A DNA stretch of 64,000 nt from Rhizopus arrhizus (GCA_024220505.1 JAKZZE010000019.1:248001-312000); one strand, 5' to 3'; shown: positions 20,551-30,717, counted from the stretch's first letter. Numbers and translations: made by a program. Notes: generated by a model not told the origin, from the sequence alone.

Positions 20551-21008
20551 AAATGTTATTTTATTATGGTTGGCTTGTAGGTTTGTGTTAATTTGAGTTA
20601 AGTTTGCTTGTAAAGCTTGATTGTAAGGTTGTGATTGCCTTGTAAGTTGTTGTTTTATATAGAATTTAAGCAGATGCTTGATAAGTAGTGACCACCAGAT
20701 CTTATATGTAAGATCAATACGATATTTCTTGATAAAAGTTAAAGTAGAGTAAAAAGTTTAAGTGAACAGGGACTTTCTTGTTAAAGTTTGTTAATTATTG
20801 AGTAAAAATATATGATTTATTTAAACTGACTGACAATTTCTTCACAAAAAGATGGTATATATATATATATATATGAATAATATTTTTTTTTTTTGTTTTC
20901 TTTTTAGCTTTTCTTATTTTTTTGACTTTTTTTATATTTTTAATTTTTTTTATCTTTCTGACTTGACTCGGCTAATCTCTGTGTATCCTTATTACCATTT
21001 TCGTTACA
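20551..21008 (-). repeat. 5' LTR of element B
   Basis: 458 bp, differing from 13321-13777 mainly in the lengths of TA and T runs. Confidence 0.9.
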
Positions 21009-21075
21009 GCACCTTTCAATTTTCAACCTTGCATTAATTTTTATGTACCTTCGGGTCAAAAATTAAAGTCTGCAT
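21009..21075 (-). repeat. 5' LTR of element A, second part
   Basis: Sixty-seven bases (GCACCTTTCAATTTTC...AAGTCTGCAT) that match 2336-2402 of the intact LTR A. They are isolated between the insertions of B (TSD GCAC) and C (TSD GCAT). Confidence 0.9.
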
Positions 21076-21732
21076 TGTAATTTTAGTGTTGTTGATTCAA
21101 TGGCTTGTAAGAGTTAATGGTTTTGAAATAGAGTAAAGTTGATGAAAATGGATAGAAAAATAAGAGTTGGGTAGAGTATTGATATTAGGTTCGCTTGTAA
21201 GTGACCACCAGATCTTGTTAAGTTGATCAGACTTGTTTTATATTCAGGTAACTTGATAAGAGTATTAAAAGGTTTTACAATGAAGATAATTGGCTTCAAG
21301 GGACTTGTCTTGCTTGTATTTTAAGAGTGTTATATCAAAAGATTCAGAGATAAGGATACTTGGTTTATTGATAAAATATATTTATATTGTTAAGAGAAGT
21401 AAAGTCAAGAAAAGTAAGTAAAGATAAGTGAAGTGAAATCAAAAGAATAAAAAGCTAGGCTTTTTATAGGCAAAAATATAAAGTTCAATTTTTACAAAAT
21501 GTAAAAATATCAAAAGGTTAAAAAAAAAATATCAAAAGGTTAAAAAAATATCAAAAGGTTAAAAAAAAATATCAAAAGGTTAAAAATATATCAAAAAGTA
21601 AAAAATATATCAAATGGTTAAAAATTTGTCAAATAGGAAAAATAATGACAATTTGTAAAGTGATTTACAAAACGTCAAAAATTAAAGCTTGAAGGAAGTT
21701 TCTGAGTTCAAATCTTCATAATCGTAGCTACA
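21076..21732 (-). repeat. 3' LTR of element C
   Basis: 657 bp from TGTAATTTTAG to GTAGCTACA. PBS-like hairpin at 21200-21228. An imperfect tandem array of ATCAAAAGGTTAAAAA units lies at about 21506-21612. The ORF4 stop lies inside. Confidence 0.9.
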
Positions 21733-22452
21733 GATGCCCTCCCTGGCAGAAAGTTCGTCCTCGAGCTTGTCAATCTTACCCCAATTATCTAATTTTTTAA
21801 TTTTTCTTTGAAGTGTCTTGTACAAGTCATAGTCTGTCAACAAATTTCTTAGATATTCATTTCGATTGGCTTGATACAATTGGATTCCTCGTCCCGTAGT
21901 TGGTTGATTAAACTTAAAATGACTCCATTCAACGACGTCCTCAGCAAAATGTTTAATAAGTCGCTGCTTCGTTTTTTCAATTTTTTCTTGTTCTTGATGC
22001 AAGCTAACAAACTTGGCATACTCCTCCTTGATGCAGTTTTCATACAATACAACTGTTGATTTTTCAGCTAAACGTTTACTTTTTTGATCAGAACTTTCAC
22101 CCGGCAAACTAATCGCATCAGGATTATAGTCCTCTTTCTCGGCATCATAACATTCTACTTCTATTTGTATCCTATTTGCCACAGATACAATATACGTCTC
22201 TTTATCAACAACCTCATCGTGAACCAAAAATTCAATGTTTGTAAGACCTTGGTCCCTTTCCATTATGTCCAAATAGGTTCGCAGAGCTTCTTTTAACTTG
22301 ATCATTCCGTATTTCATATAAAGAGGTTTAAAATAATTTTGCAACATTCCCTTGAGATAGTCAGTAGCAAAACCACTTCCCTGGTCCTGAATGTCTTGTA
22401 TCATTCTGTTTGCTGTGTTTGAAGCTTGTTCCTTGAGATAGTCGCGATTCAT
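21682..22452 (-). CDS. Element C ORF4, protein of unknown function
   Basis: A 256-codon ORF with ATG at 22450-22452, of unknown function. It is predicted mostly helical; a Lys/Glu/Gln-rich segment (LHQEQEKIEKTKQRLIKH) could form a coiled coil. It shares AEDVVEWSHFKFNQPT, LRNLL and RKIKKLDNW with the ORF4 of A and B. The final 51 nt lie in the LTR after REGIC. It remains open although pol of the same element is broken. Confidence 0.7.
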   Translation of the reverse strand: MNRDYLKEQASNTANRMIQDIQDQGSGFATDYLKGMLQNYFKPLYMKYGMIKLKEALRTYLDIMERDQGLTNIEFLVHDEVVDKETYIVSVANRIQIEVECYDAEKEDYNPDAISLPGESSDQKSKRLAEKSTVVLYENCIKEEYAKFVSLHQEQEKIEKTKQRLIKHFAEDVVEWSHFKFNQPTTGRGIQLYQANRNEYLRNLLTDYDLYKTLQRKIKKLDNWGKIDKLEDELSAREGICSYDYEDLNSETSFKL

Positions 22453-22557
22453 CTTATTTTCCTTGTTTGGATTATTTTTTTTTTTTTGTTTTGCTGTTGA
22501 GAGTGGATACTTATATATAAATTTTTTTTTTTTTTTGTTGTTGTTGTTGTGCGTTGT
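22453..22557 (-). promoter_or_regulatory. Leader with TATA-like box before ORF4 (element C)
   Basis: TATATAA at about 22512-22518 on a T/A-rich background, about 60 nt upstream of the ORF4 ATG, in the same relative position as in A and B. Confidence 0.4.
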
Positions 22558-23907
22558 TTATTGCAAGAGTTCATTTGTTTCATTATCCAGCAAGATACTT
22601 GAAACATTTCTTGAATTTTCAGCGTTCCACATTACATTCGGGATAGTATATGACTTTAATCTATTTCCGTGTACTCGTTTTATCCTTGTTATGTTTGGAT
22701 CTATACTTTTGATGTGATATGTTCCTTTTCCCAGACTATTTTGTATGATGTAGGGACCTTCCCATTTATCTTGGAGCTTTCCAGACCATGATGTAGACAT
22801 ATAATCTTTGTATAAGAGCACTAAATCACCAAGTCGAAAAGGAGGTTTTAGTTCTCTTCGTTCATCGAGAATCTTATTTTCTATGGCCTTCTTTTGTGTA
22901 GCTTGTGTTTGTTTAATTGCTTGTGCCGATTGTTCACGAATCCAATTAAGATTATGTACTTGATGGGTTGTCCTGTGCCATAACACAGATTCAAATTTAT
23001 GAGAACTTTTTTGAAACACCCGATTATCTATATCAAACGGAGTCTTGGGTTCATAACCATACATCAGAAAAAATGGCGATTGCTTTGTCGTGGCTTGCTT
23101 GATTGAGCGATACGCAAATAATGTAGCTGGAAGATATATATCCCAATCTTCTTTTTCAGTGTCTGACCGCCTTTGAAGAATCTGTCCAAGTGTTCGGTTG
23201 AATCGTTCGATCAATCCGTTACTCTGTGGGTTGTACGGTGTTGTTGTCTTGTGAATAATAGAATAAGCTTGGCAAACTTTACGAACTAAACCACTTAGAA
23301 AGGGTTTTCCATTATCAGTGACCAATATTGTTGGACAGCCATGTCTGCAGATGATATCTTCATACAAGAATAATGCAATTTCAGAAGACGTTTGAAATCG
23401 TAATGGCCTTGCTTCTACATACTTTGTAAGATAATCAATCGCTGCTACAATATAACGATGTTCTGATCGAGATGTTTGTACGTGTTTCACATCAATTGCT
23501 ATTCGATCAAATGGCTTTACAGAAACGGGAACTGGATAAAGTTCTTCCTTTATTGACTTTTTTCCAAAGACTTGACATCTAGAGCAATTTCGTACGTATT
23601 CAAGTATGTCCTTGGCCATATTTTCCCAATAGTATCTAGTCGCAATCTTGTGTAGAGTGTTGTTGTAAGCCAGATGTCCACCAAGAGGGTGTTGATGATA
23701 TGCATTCATCATTTCTTGAGCTTCTTGCTTATTGAGTACTTTCCGAATAGTCCCATTTTCTGTATTGTACCTGTATAAGGTATTATTGTACAAGGTGAAC
23801 TTTGAAGATTCCCTTATAAGGAATTTCTGTAAGCTTTTTGTTTCATCTTTTGGAATTTGTAAAGTTTTCAGATAGGTTGTCATCTGTTCAATTTTTTGTT
23901 GTTCCAT
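22558..23907 (-). CDS. Element C integrase (separate ORF)
   Basis: A 449-residue integrase starting MEQQKIEQMTTYL. H2C2 finger (HQHPLGGH ... NCSRC), catalytic motifs AIDVKHV, VTDNGKPF and NGLIERFNR with DD35E spacing, and WEGPYIIQ near the C-terminus; no chromodomain. The frame is complete. It is separated from RNase H by 268 nt. Confidence 0.9.
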   Translation of the reverse strand: MEQQKIEQMTTYLKTLQIPKDETKSLQKFLIRESSKFTLYNNTLYRYNTENGTIRKVLNKQEAQEMMNAYHQHPLGGHLAYNNTLHKIATRYYWENMAKDILEYVRNCSRCQVFGKKSIKEELYPVPVSVKPFDRIAIDVKHVQTSRSEHRYIVAAIDYLTKYVEARPLRFQTSSEIALFLYEDIICRHGCPTILVTDNGKPFLSGLVRKVCQAYSIIHKTTTPYNPQSNGLIERFNRTLGQILQRRSDTEKEDWDIYLPATLFAYRSIKQATTKQSPFFLMYGYEPKTPFDIDNRVFQKSSHKFESVLWHRTTHQVHNLNWIREQSAQAIKQTQATQKKAIENKILDERRELKPPFRLGDLVLLYKDYMSTSWSGKLQDKWEGPYIIQNSLGKGTYHIKSIDPNITRIKRVHGNRLKSYTIPNVMWNAENSRNVSSILLDNETNELLQ

Positions 23908-24175
23908 TTTTGGTATAGCGCTGTTGGGTGTTACTGTTTTGGGTTTTTAGTTTGTTGATTCTTAGTTTAATTTGCTGTTTATTGTTTGTTTATTGTTTTT
24001 TGATTTTTCTGTTTTATACTGTTTATACTGAATTTTATGGGTGTTTGTACTGTTTTTGCTGCATTTTTATGGAATTTTGTGTCAACTACCCCTCCCTGCC
24101 TCCATGTAGTTTGATAAAAATATAATACTGATAGAAATATATAGGTTGTTAATTAGTTGTAATGGTTGATGTTTT
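23908..24175 (-). promoter_or_regulatory. A-rich spacer with G-rich hairpin (element C)
   Basis: Contains the purine tract GGAGGCAGGGAGGGG inside perfect AACTAC/GTAGTT arms (24084-24111), then about 180 nt of A-rich sequence up to the integrase ATG. Same device as in A and B. Confidence 0.55.
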
Positions 24176-27100
24176 TTAATATCCAAGGCGAGATAGAAAA
24201 TCTGCGCTTTCATTGATTCTTCCTGGTCGATATTTGATTTCAAATTCATATTCTGACAGAATAGTAATCCATCGAGCAATTATTCCAGTTGGATTTGGGG
24301 TTTTTAGTAAGCCATTCAGGGCTGAATGATCCGTAATGATGGTAAACTTTTTCCCAAGTAGATAAGGTCTAAACATTTTGACTGCCCATATGACTGCCAG
24401 ACATTCTAATTTAGTGGGAGCATAATTGGATTCTGTTGATTTGAGACCTCTACTAGCATAAATAATGGGATGTTCATGTCCATTTTCGTCTAATTGAGTT
24501 AATATAGCGCCTAAGCCTAATTTAGAAGCATCAGTAACCAGCAGAAAAGGTTCATTAAAGTCTGGTCTTGACAATATAGGTGCTGTAGTGAGTAGCTTTT
24601 TTAGCATTTCGAACGATTCTGTTGTTTTACTTGTCCAAGGTACTTTTTTCGTTGTTTTTGTTTGATCGTGTAGAGGCCTTGCAATTGTAGCAAAATTCTT
24701 GATGAAGCGTCGATAATAGGAAGCGAGTCCTAGGAATCCTCTAACTTGTTTAATGGTCTTGGGTTGTGGATATTCTACAATTTTTTGTATTTTGCCTGGA
24801 TCTGTTTGTAATCCTTCTTTGGTAACTATATATCCAAGAAACTTGAGATGATCTTTAAAAAAGAAACATTTCTCTGGATTTAACTTAAGGTTTGCAACTT
24901 GTATGCATTGAAATACTTGTTCAAGGTGATAAAGGTGTGTATGGTGATCGAGAGAATATACGTTAAGATCATCGATGTAAGCTACGAGACACTTGTTGAT
25001 AAGAGGTCGGAAACATAAGTCGATGAGACGTTGGAAGGTGGCTGGTGAGTTGACAAGGCCCATTGGTAAGGTATTATAATGGTAAGTGCCAAATTTAGTG
25101 GTAAATGCTGTTAGTTCTTTACTATTTTCCTCCATAGGCACTTGATGAAAACCAGCACGCATATCTAAAGCTGAGAATACCTTTGCTTTACCCAAAGTGT
25201 CCAATAGATCATCAATGCGAGGCAATGGGTAGGCATCCTTTTTCGTAACTGCGTTGAGCTTTCTATAATCTATTACCATTCGGTATTCACCATTTTTCTT
25301 TTTCACTAGTATAACAGGAGCGGCCCAGGGACTGTTTGATGGTGCTATTACTCCCAGTTTGGTGTACTTTTCAAGTTCTTTCTGTAAATATTCGGCTTCG
25401 ATAGGACTGATACGATATGGTCTGTGACTAATTGGCATAATATTTTCTTTGATTATAATTTTATGATCCAATAAATTTGTACGTCCGATAGTGTTGTTGT
25501 CCCAGTCAAATATATTTTCATACTTCTTTAGTAACTTCTTTAAATGCTGCAAATTTTTCTCATCTAATTCTCCAACATCAAGTTTTTGATATTTCTCTAG
25601 TTCTAACAACTTTGTTTCGTCATTTTTATTCTTGTTTTGTATGATGAATTCGGATGATTCCAACACACATAGATGATGACTTGAATGAATATTATATGCC
25701 TGAACTATTGAATCTTCTTGTGGATCGAGCTTTTCGATAACTCCAATTTCTTCACCCGGATCCAATAAGATATCTTTGGCTGACCGATTGTAAATTCTTA
25801 TTTCTAAGCTTTTTCGATTCACTACTAAACTTGAACAAGGATCAAAATAACCCATTGATTCGGATATCTTTGGATTTGTGATTTCCAAATTGTATATAAA
25901 GTTTTTATGTTCATTTTAGGCTTTCTGATCCAAATGATTTTTGAGGTATTCGCTGTTAATGTCATACCATGTGGAGGTGCTTCTAGTAATATTTCCTTCA
26001 TTTGAGTCGATACTTGCACGTCAATTTTCTTTTCATCGTCTTCGAGTAAGAGTAATGATTCATCAGGCATCTCATCGGGTTCTTCTTCTATTTCATCGTC
26101 ATCTTCCGAAATTTCTTCAGATTCTTCCTCTGTACTATCGCTTTCTTGAGATTCATCTTCAAAATGAACTTGTTTGTTTGGCTTGGAGTTTGTTGAGCTA
26201 ACAGGATATTCATAAACTTGCTCATAGCTAGATATTCTTGGTACAGTTGATTTCTTCCTTGAAAAGGTGATTTCTAATTCGGCTTTCTTATTCTTGTAAG
26301 CAACTTTCAAAGTTGAGCTATTGAAATCTATTCTTGCTTTCGCACGACTTAACCAATTGTTTCCAATGATGAGTGGATTAGGGCATGAAGGTAAAACTTC
26401 TACAGTACATGGTATGATTAGTCTGTTCTTTACACAAATTGGGACATCATATATGACTCCTAAGGCGGGTTGCTTGGTTCCATTTCCTAATGTGAATACG
26501 CTTTCGGATGCTGCATCGATATCTAATCCTAAAGTGTCGGCTAAAGCTTTTGACATGCAAGTCTTAGCTGCACCACAATCGATTAAGGCTTTGATGCTTT
26601 TGTCTCCAATATCTACTTTGGAATATACAGCTGTTGTATTAATGTCCTCATCTTCAATGAGAGCCATAGTTTCATCAGAGTTCGCATCTTCTACAGGAAT
26701 TCTTTTGGGACGACTAGCGGCTGCTAATTTCCTTCCTAATGCAGGAGCTGCGACAATTAAATTTCCAAAAGATATGTCCGCTTTCTGATTCATAACGTCT
26801 GATACAATATCATATTTTAGAGGAGGTGCCTTTGTCTTTTTTCGAGTTTTCTTGACTTCATTGTTTTGAACTATATGTTTTTCTGTTTCCATAGCTTCGT
26901 TTTGATGTGTGTCAATAGGCTGATGAATGATCATGGGTTGTTGAGCAGTAACAATAGTAGTTTCTTTGGGTTTTTCTTGTATAGCAGATCTCTTCCCTCT
27001 TTCACGTGTATTTTTAACTGGTTTTGTGTAAGGTTTGGCTGTAGTAACTTCAGGTGGGACATGTGGTCTTACTGCAGCGTATAAATCGTGGGTGTGAGCC

Positions 27101-27239
27101 GATGGGTATGCTTCATTTTGAGTTAGAAGTGCGTTGAGATTGTGAGGATAAGTATTTTGATTAATGGGTTTGTTAAAATCATGGTTATTCGGTTGACCAT
27201 TACTTTGTTTTTCAAAAGCAACCGAACCATCTAGTTTTT
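24176..27239 (-). pseudogene. Element C pol, protease-RT-RNase H with frameshift
   Basis: The frame is open from the gag slippery site (27234-27240) through protease (ALIDCGAAKTC, second motif LIIGNNWL) to about 25915, then shifts. The rest, with RT (LDMRAGFHQVP, LPMGLVNSPATFQ, AYIDD), RNase H (VTDASKLGLG, TDHSALNG) and the SRLGY stop, is in another frame (24176-25888). Comparison with A and B places the lesion at the short T run 25914-25917, compatible with loss of one base. This element therefore needs trans help or is dead. Confidence 0.85.
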
Positions 27240-28478
27240 TGACTGACTAGGTTGTTGTGGTTGAGATTGTTGCATCGTTTGTTTGACATGATATGGCTGA
27301 TTGTTATAATTATTTCGGTTTTGCCCTTGATTATAAGAATCATTTCGGCCATAGTTGCGTTTATCATATCTGTAACCATTGTTATTATAATCATTGTTGC
27401 CATTGTTACCGTTGATATGATTGTAGCCATTATTGTTTCCACGGTAATCATTATTTTGATTGTAACCTTGATAATTATTGTTTTGATTGTAATCTTGATT
27501 ATTGTTATTATAACGGCTGCGTCGATTATAATTACGATTGTAAGGTTGGAATTGTTGTTGACTATTTAATTCATGACGGATTGTTTGTTGAATTAAATTA
27601 ACAATATCTTGTTGTGAGTTATGATTGTTTAGTTGATGTGATACGTTATGCTGAGGGTAAGCATGAGAACGACGACTATTTCCTGCGACCTCCAAAGTTG
27701 ACAGTTGGTGAGGACCATTTACTAAATGAGGTACAGTCGTGACAGAGTTCAATAAGCCTTGCGAATTAACATCTATAACCGGGATAACTTGAGATGGTCT
27801 TTCATTTGCATCTATCAGATCAATGTTATGGTTGCCATACGAATGATGTTGTTGATACATATCACCATGATAGATCAAGGCATTATTTATGTTTCTGGGT
27901 ATGAACGGGTTATCTACCATCGCAATCTTTCGGGGGCGGTTAGCGTTCCACCATCCTTCTGCGTGGTTCAGCCATTCTGGGAAGCTTCTAGCACTGCTCT
28001 GGATGCAAAATTGCTTGATTTCTCTCAGTAATCCAGCACGGAATCGACTTTCTATGACAGCTTCGCTTGTTATGTTTGCCAAATCAGCAGCTTCTCGTAG
28101 TCTAGAAAGGAATATCTGTGGGTGTTCTTGTTCACCTTGCACCATGTCATTGAATTCCAATTCGTAATTTTGGATTAATTCGGGAGTGATATAATGATTT
28201 TTTAATAATTCAATTGCTTTTTCGTAAGTAACTTGCGGGTAATCTTTGAGTATACTTTTTTCAAAGTAAACCTTGGCAGCTCGTCGTAGTTGGGATCGAA
28301 GAATAGCAAGTTTGCGTGAATCGCTATGGGTGTTGCTAAGTACAAGATAGGAATCTAGGAGTTCATGGAAGTGGCGGAAATCTTCACCTTCGTAGCCGTA
28401 AAATTCAATTAATTTAGGACGGTATCCTTGGATTTGGTTGCTATTTTGCACCAACGCGATAGGTTCTGTTGTTGCCAT
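27231..28478 (-). CDS. Element C Gag
   Basis: A 415-residue Gag with FYGYEGEDFRHFHELLDSYL, LRRAAKVYFEKSIL, LEFNDMVQGEQEHPQIFLSRL and ESRFRAGLLREIKQF. The C-terminal 130 residues are an extended Asn/Tyr/Gly/Arg/Gln low-complexity tail (repeats like YNQNNNYQGYNQNN), longer than in A and B. There is no zinc knuckle. ATG at 28476-28478. Confidence 0.88.
   Translation of the reverse strand: MATTEPIALVQNSNQIQGYRPKLIEFYGYEGEDFRHFHELLDSYLVLSNTHSDSRKLAILRSQLRRAAKVYFEKSILKDYPQVTYEKAIELLKNHYITPELIQNYELEFNDMVQGEQEHPQIFLSRLREAADLANITSEAVIESRFRAGLLREIKQFCIQSSARSFPEWLNHAEGWWNANRPRKIAMVDNPFIPRNINNALIYHGDMYQQHHSYGNHNIDLIDANERPSQVIPVIDVNSQGLLNSVTTVPHLVNGPHQLSTLEVAGNSRRSHAYPQHNVSHQLNNHNSQQDIVNLIQQTIRHELNSQQQFQPYNRNYNRRSRYNNNNQDYNQNNNYQGYNQNNDYRGNNNGYNHINGNNGNNDYNNNGYRYDKRNYGRNDSYNQGQNRNNYNNQPYHVKQTMQQSQPQQPSQSKN
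27234..27240 (-). promoter_or_regulatory. -1 ribosomal frameshift site A AAA AAC (element C)
   Basis: Coding strand tcA AAA AAC tag: the heptamer abuts the gag stop, as in A and B. Confidence 0.8.
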
Positions 28479-28607
28479 TGTTGATAGTAAATGTTTTGAT
28501 ATTGTTGATTCGATTTTGAGTAAGTTATTTTAATTGATTTAATTGATTTCTTGATTTGATTTAATTTTTGATTTAATTCGATTTGTTGTTTTATTTCTTT
28601 TTTTTTT

Positions 28608-28624
28608 CCTCGTAGTGACCACCA
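28608..28624 (-). promoter_or_regulatory. Primer-binding site, element C
   Basis: TGGTGGTCACTACGAGG on the minus strand, 2 bp inside the 5' LTR; identical to the other three sites. Confidence 0.7.
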
Positions 28625-28626
28625 AA

Positions 28627-29282
28627 TGTAATTTTAGTGTTGTTGATTCAATGGCTTGTAAGAGTTAATGGTTTTGAAATAGAGTAAAGTTGATGAAAAT
28701 GGATAGAAAAATAAGAGTTGGGTAGAGTATTGATATTAGGTTCGCTTGTAAGTGACCACCAGATCTTGTTAAGTTGATCAGACTTGTTTTATATTCAGGT
28801 AACTTGATAAGAGTATTAAAAGGTTTTACAATGAAGATAATTGGCTTCAAGGGACTTGTCTTGCTTGTATTTTAAGAGTGTTATATCAAAAGATTCAGAG
28901 ATAAGGATACTTGGTTTATTGATAAAATATATTTATATTGTTAAGAGAAGTAAAGTCAAGAAAAGTAAGTAAAGATAAGTGAAGTGAAATCAAAAGAATA
29001 AAAAGCTAGGCTTTTTATAGGCAAAAATATAAAGTTCAATTTTTACAAAATGTAAAAATATCAAAAGGTTAAAAAAAAATATCAAAAGGTTAAAAAAATA
29101 TCAAAAGGTTAAAAAAAAATATCAAAAGGTTAAAAATATATCAAAAAGTAAAAAATATATCAAATGGTTAAAAATTTGTCAAATAGGAAAAATAATGACA
29201 ATTTGTAAAGTGATTTACAAAACGTCAAAAATTAAAGCTTGAAGGAAGTTTCTGAGTTCAAATCTTCATAATCGTAGCTACA
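28627..29282 (-). repeat. 5' LTR of element C
   Basis: 656 bp, nearly identical to 21076-21732. Followed by the GCAT duplication and the last 11 bases of the 5' LTR of element A (29283-29293). Confidence 0.9.
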
Positions 29283-29297
29283 GCATCTTTACAGTAC

Positions 29298-29337
29298 TGT
29301 CCAAAATTTTATAGATGTCTTCATCATTCTCGTTACA
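29298..29337 (-). repeat. LTR F, right part
   Basis: Forty bases after the GTAC duplication, ending CTCGTTACA. Together with 1459-1952 they complete LTR F. Confidence 0.6.
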
Positions 29338-29341
29338 TAAC

Positions 29342-29767
29342 TGTTTGTCTTCTTTCGATACTGTAAAAGTTCGCGTTCACAGAGTTTGAGTAATTGAGAT
29401 AGATAAAATATAAGCGCGTTTGCTTGGAATAAAGGTAGTTCTTGACTAAGTAGAATTGATTTCGGTTCTTGTAAGAGTGACCACCAGATCTTGTTAAGCA
29501 GATCAGACTTGAGTTTGATAGAGTAAAAATTAAAAGTAAAAGAATAAAATAAAAAGGGATTACAATGAAGATATATTGGCTTCAAGGGACTTGGTCGTGC
29601 TCGATATGAATAATTCAGAGGTTTTTATAAAAAGGGAACTTGATATTTATTTGATAAAAACATATGAGGGAAGTTAAGTAAGTCAAAAGTAAAGTTGAAA
29701 AAGGGGAGTATTTTATATCTTTTCATGTTTTTGGTTTTTCTCACGTTTTCTATTTTTTTTGTTAACA
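29342..29767 (-). repeat. Solo LTR G, Gypsy-type
   Basis: Begins TGTTTGTC four bases after LTR F and contains both conserved LTR landmarks: the PBS-like hairpin (29476-29504, GATCT...AGATC) and the ACAATGAAG...GCTTCAAGGGA block. The right end at TTAACA is uncertain. No target duplication was found. Confidence 0.5.
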
Positions 29768-29913
29768 TTTGCTGTTGTAAAAGTAAATCAATAAAAGCTA
29801 ATTTCTGGCTAAACCTCTTTTGGAAGTAGTGTAAGGATAACCGGACGTTGATGGCAACAAAGCTACAATACGACACACGACAACATCGCAAAAAAATAGC
29901 CGTCGAGACAAGT

Positions 29914-29995
29914 CGTCACCAACAGGATTTGAACCTGTGCGGGCAGAGCCCATATGATTTCTAGTCATACTCCTTAACCACTCGGACATAGTGAC
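29914..29995 (-). tRNA. tRNA-Ser (anticodon AGA)
   Basis: Folds as a class II tRNA: acceptor GTCACTA pairs with TGGTGAC (one G-U), D-arm TCCGAGTGGTTAAGGA, anticodon stem TATGA/TCATA with loop CTAGAAA (anticodon AGA), variable arm GGGCTCTGCCCG, T-arm ACAGGTTCAAATCCTGT, discriminator G. No intron and no encoded CCA. A T7 run about 17 nt downstream on the minus strand (29890-29896) is a Pol III terminator. It decodes UCU/UCC. LTR G lies about 150 bp downstream and an LTR-like repeat 52 bp upstream. Confidence 0.95.
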
Positions 29996-30047
29996 ACTTT
30001 CTTTGACGAAGTCGGATTTTGGTCGATGATCGCCTTTGATTCCTTTT

Positions 30048-30709
30048 TGATTTTTAAAGCTTATTTTGTATTCAAAAGATACTCCTTTTCATGGCGATTC
30101 GAATGGTATGCTTTTCGGTGTGGTTGGATAACTCTAACAGACGTTATTGAAGAAAATGTAAAAGAAAATAAGGGGAAAGGAAAATAATCAGCTTCACCGC
30201 ATCGGGAATTGAAAAGACACACGTCACAATTGGCCGACATTATTTTTCTTACCTATTATTTTCTATCCCTCATAGGATACATCAAGAAGACGATCTCTGG
30301 ACGCATTATTCACCCAATGTGCCAGCACACTAAACAGAAAAGAACACCATTAAAATCAACATGAAGACGAATACTCAATTGATACATCATATACTTTATT
30401 TATCAAAAATCACCATAATCCTCTTTACAATTGTATATTTTCCCCAATTACCTTTATATTAATATGTATTCCAAAGTATCTATTGTTGTAAAGTAATAAA
30501 CGAAAGGCTTTCTTCCCGCTAAAATTAATTTTGGGTGCCGAGTAAATTCTTTTTGCACGTTCAAGCAATTGAAGTCAAGAACTAGTTTATATTGTTAACT
30601 TTGTTGTTATTGTACATTAATAGTCTTTACAGTCTTCTATTAATTGGTTTCTGTTATCACTTCACCGTATAGCGAAACTAAACATAACAAACATATTAGC
30701 AACTGTCAT
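30048..30709. repeat. 662-bp LTR-like dispersed repeat, copy 1
   Basis: About 96% identical by eye to the reverse complement of 56527-57186. Ends are TGATTTTTAAAGC and GCAACTGTCAT, and the pentamer CTTTT flanks both sides (30043-30047, 30710-30714), suggesting an inserted unit with a 5-bp duplication. No ORF or terminal inverted repeat. A solo LTR of an unseen family is the best guess. It lies just upstream of the tRNA-Ser gene. Confidence 0.5.
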
Positions 30710-30717
30710 CTTTTGAT

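Larger units (their letters stand above)
13321..21008 (-). mobile_element. Gypsy element B, all ORFs open
   Basis: A 7688-bp minus-strand Ty3/Gypsy element with LTRs at 13321-13777 and 20551-21008. The LTRs differ mainly in a TA microsatellite and a T run, which implies a recent insertion. The 4-bp target duplication is GCAC (13317-13320 and 21009-21012), both copies inside the 5' LTR of element A. The gag, pol, integrase and ORF4 frames are all uninterrupted, so this copy could be active. Confidence 0.9.
21076..29282 (-). mobile_element. Gypsy element C, pol frameshifted
   Basis: An 8.2-kb minus-strand Ty3/Gypsy element of the same layout as A and B, with LTRs at 21076-21732 and 28627-29282. 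Target duplication GCAT (21072-21075 and 29283-29286) lies in the 5' LTR of element A, 66 bp from the insertion of B. The LTRs are almost identical (one length difference in an A run is obvious), so the insertion is young, yet pol has lost its frame near 25914. Confidence 0.9.
1953..29293 (-). mobile_element. Gypsy element A (contains nested elements B, C and a CACTA element)
   Basis: A minus-strand Ty3/Gypsy element with the gene order gag, PR-RT-RH, IN, ORF4. Its 3' LTR is intact at 1953-2409. Its 5' LTR is split into 12937-13320, 21009-21075 and 29283-29293 by elements B and C. The outer ends are flanked by the 4-bp direct repeat GTAC (1949-1952 and 29294-29297). With B, C and the CACTA insert (7570-11496) removed, the element is about 7.5 kb. 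Its pol ORF is split by the CACTA element, so this copy cannot make an intact polyprotein without excision. Confidence 0.85.

Noticed and set aside
29475..29505. Self-priming of the Gypsy elements through the LTR PBS-like copy
   Set aside because: The copy has the same orientation as the PBS, so it cannot pair with it as the Tf1 mechanism needs.
29798..29989. A 63-codon frame over the tRNA region
   Set aside because: It is a translation of the tRNA-Ser gene and its flank.
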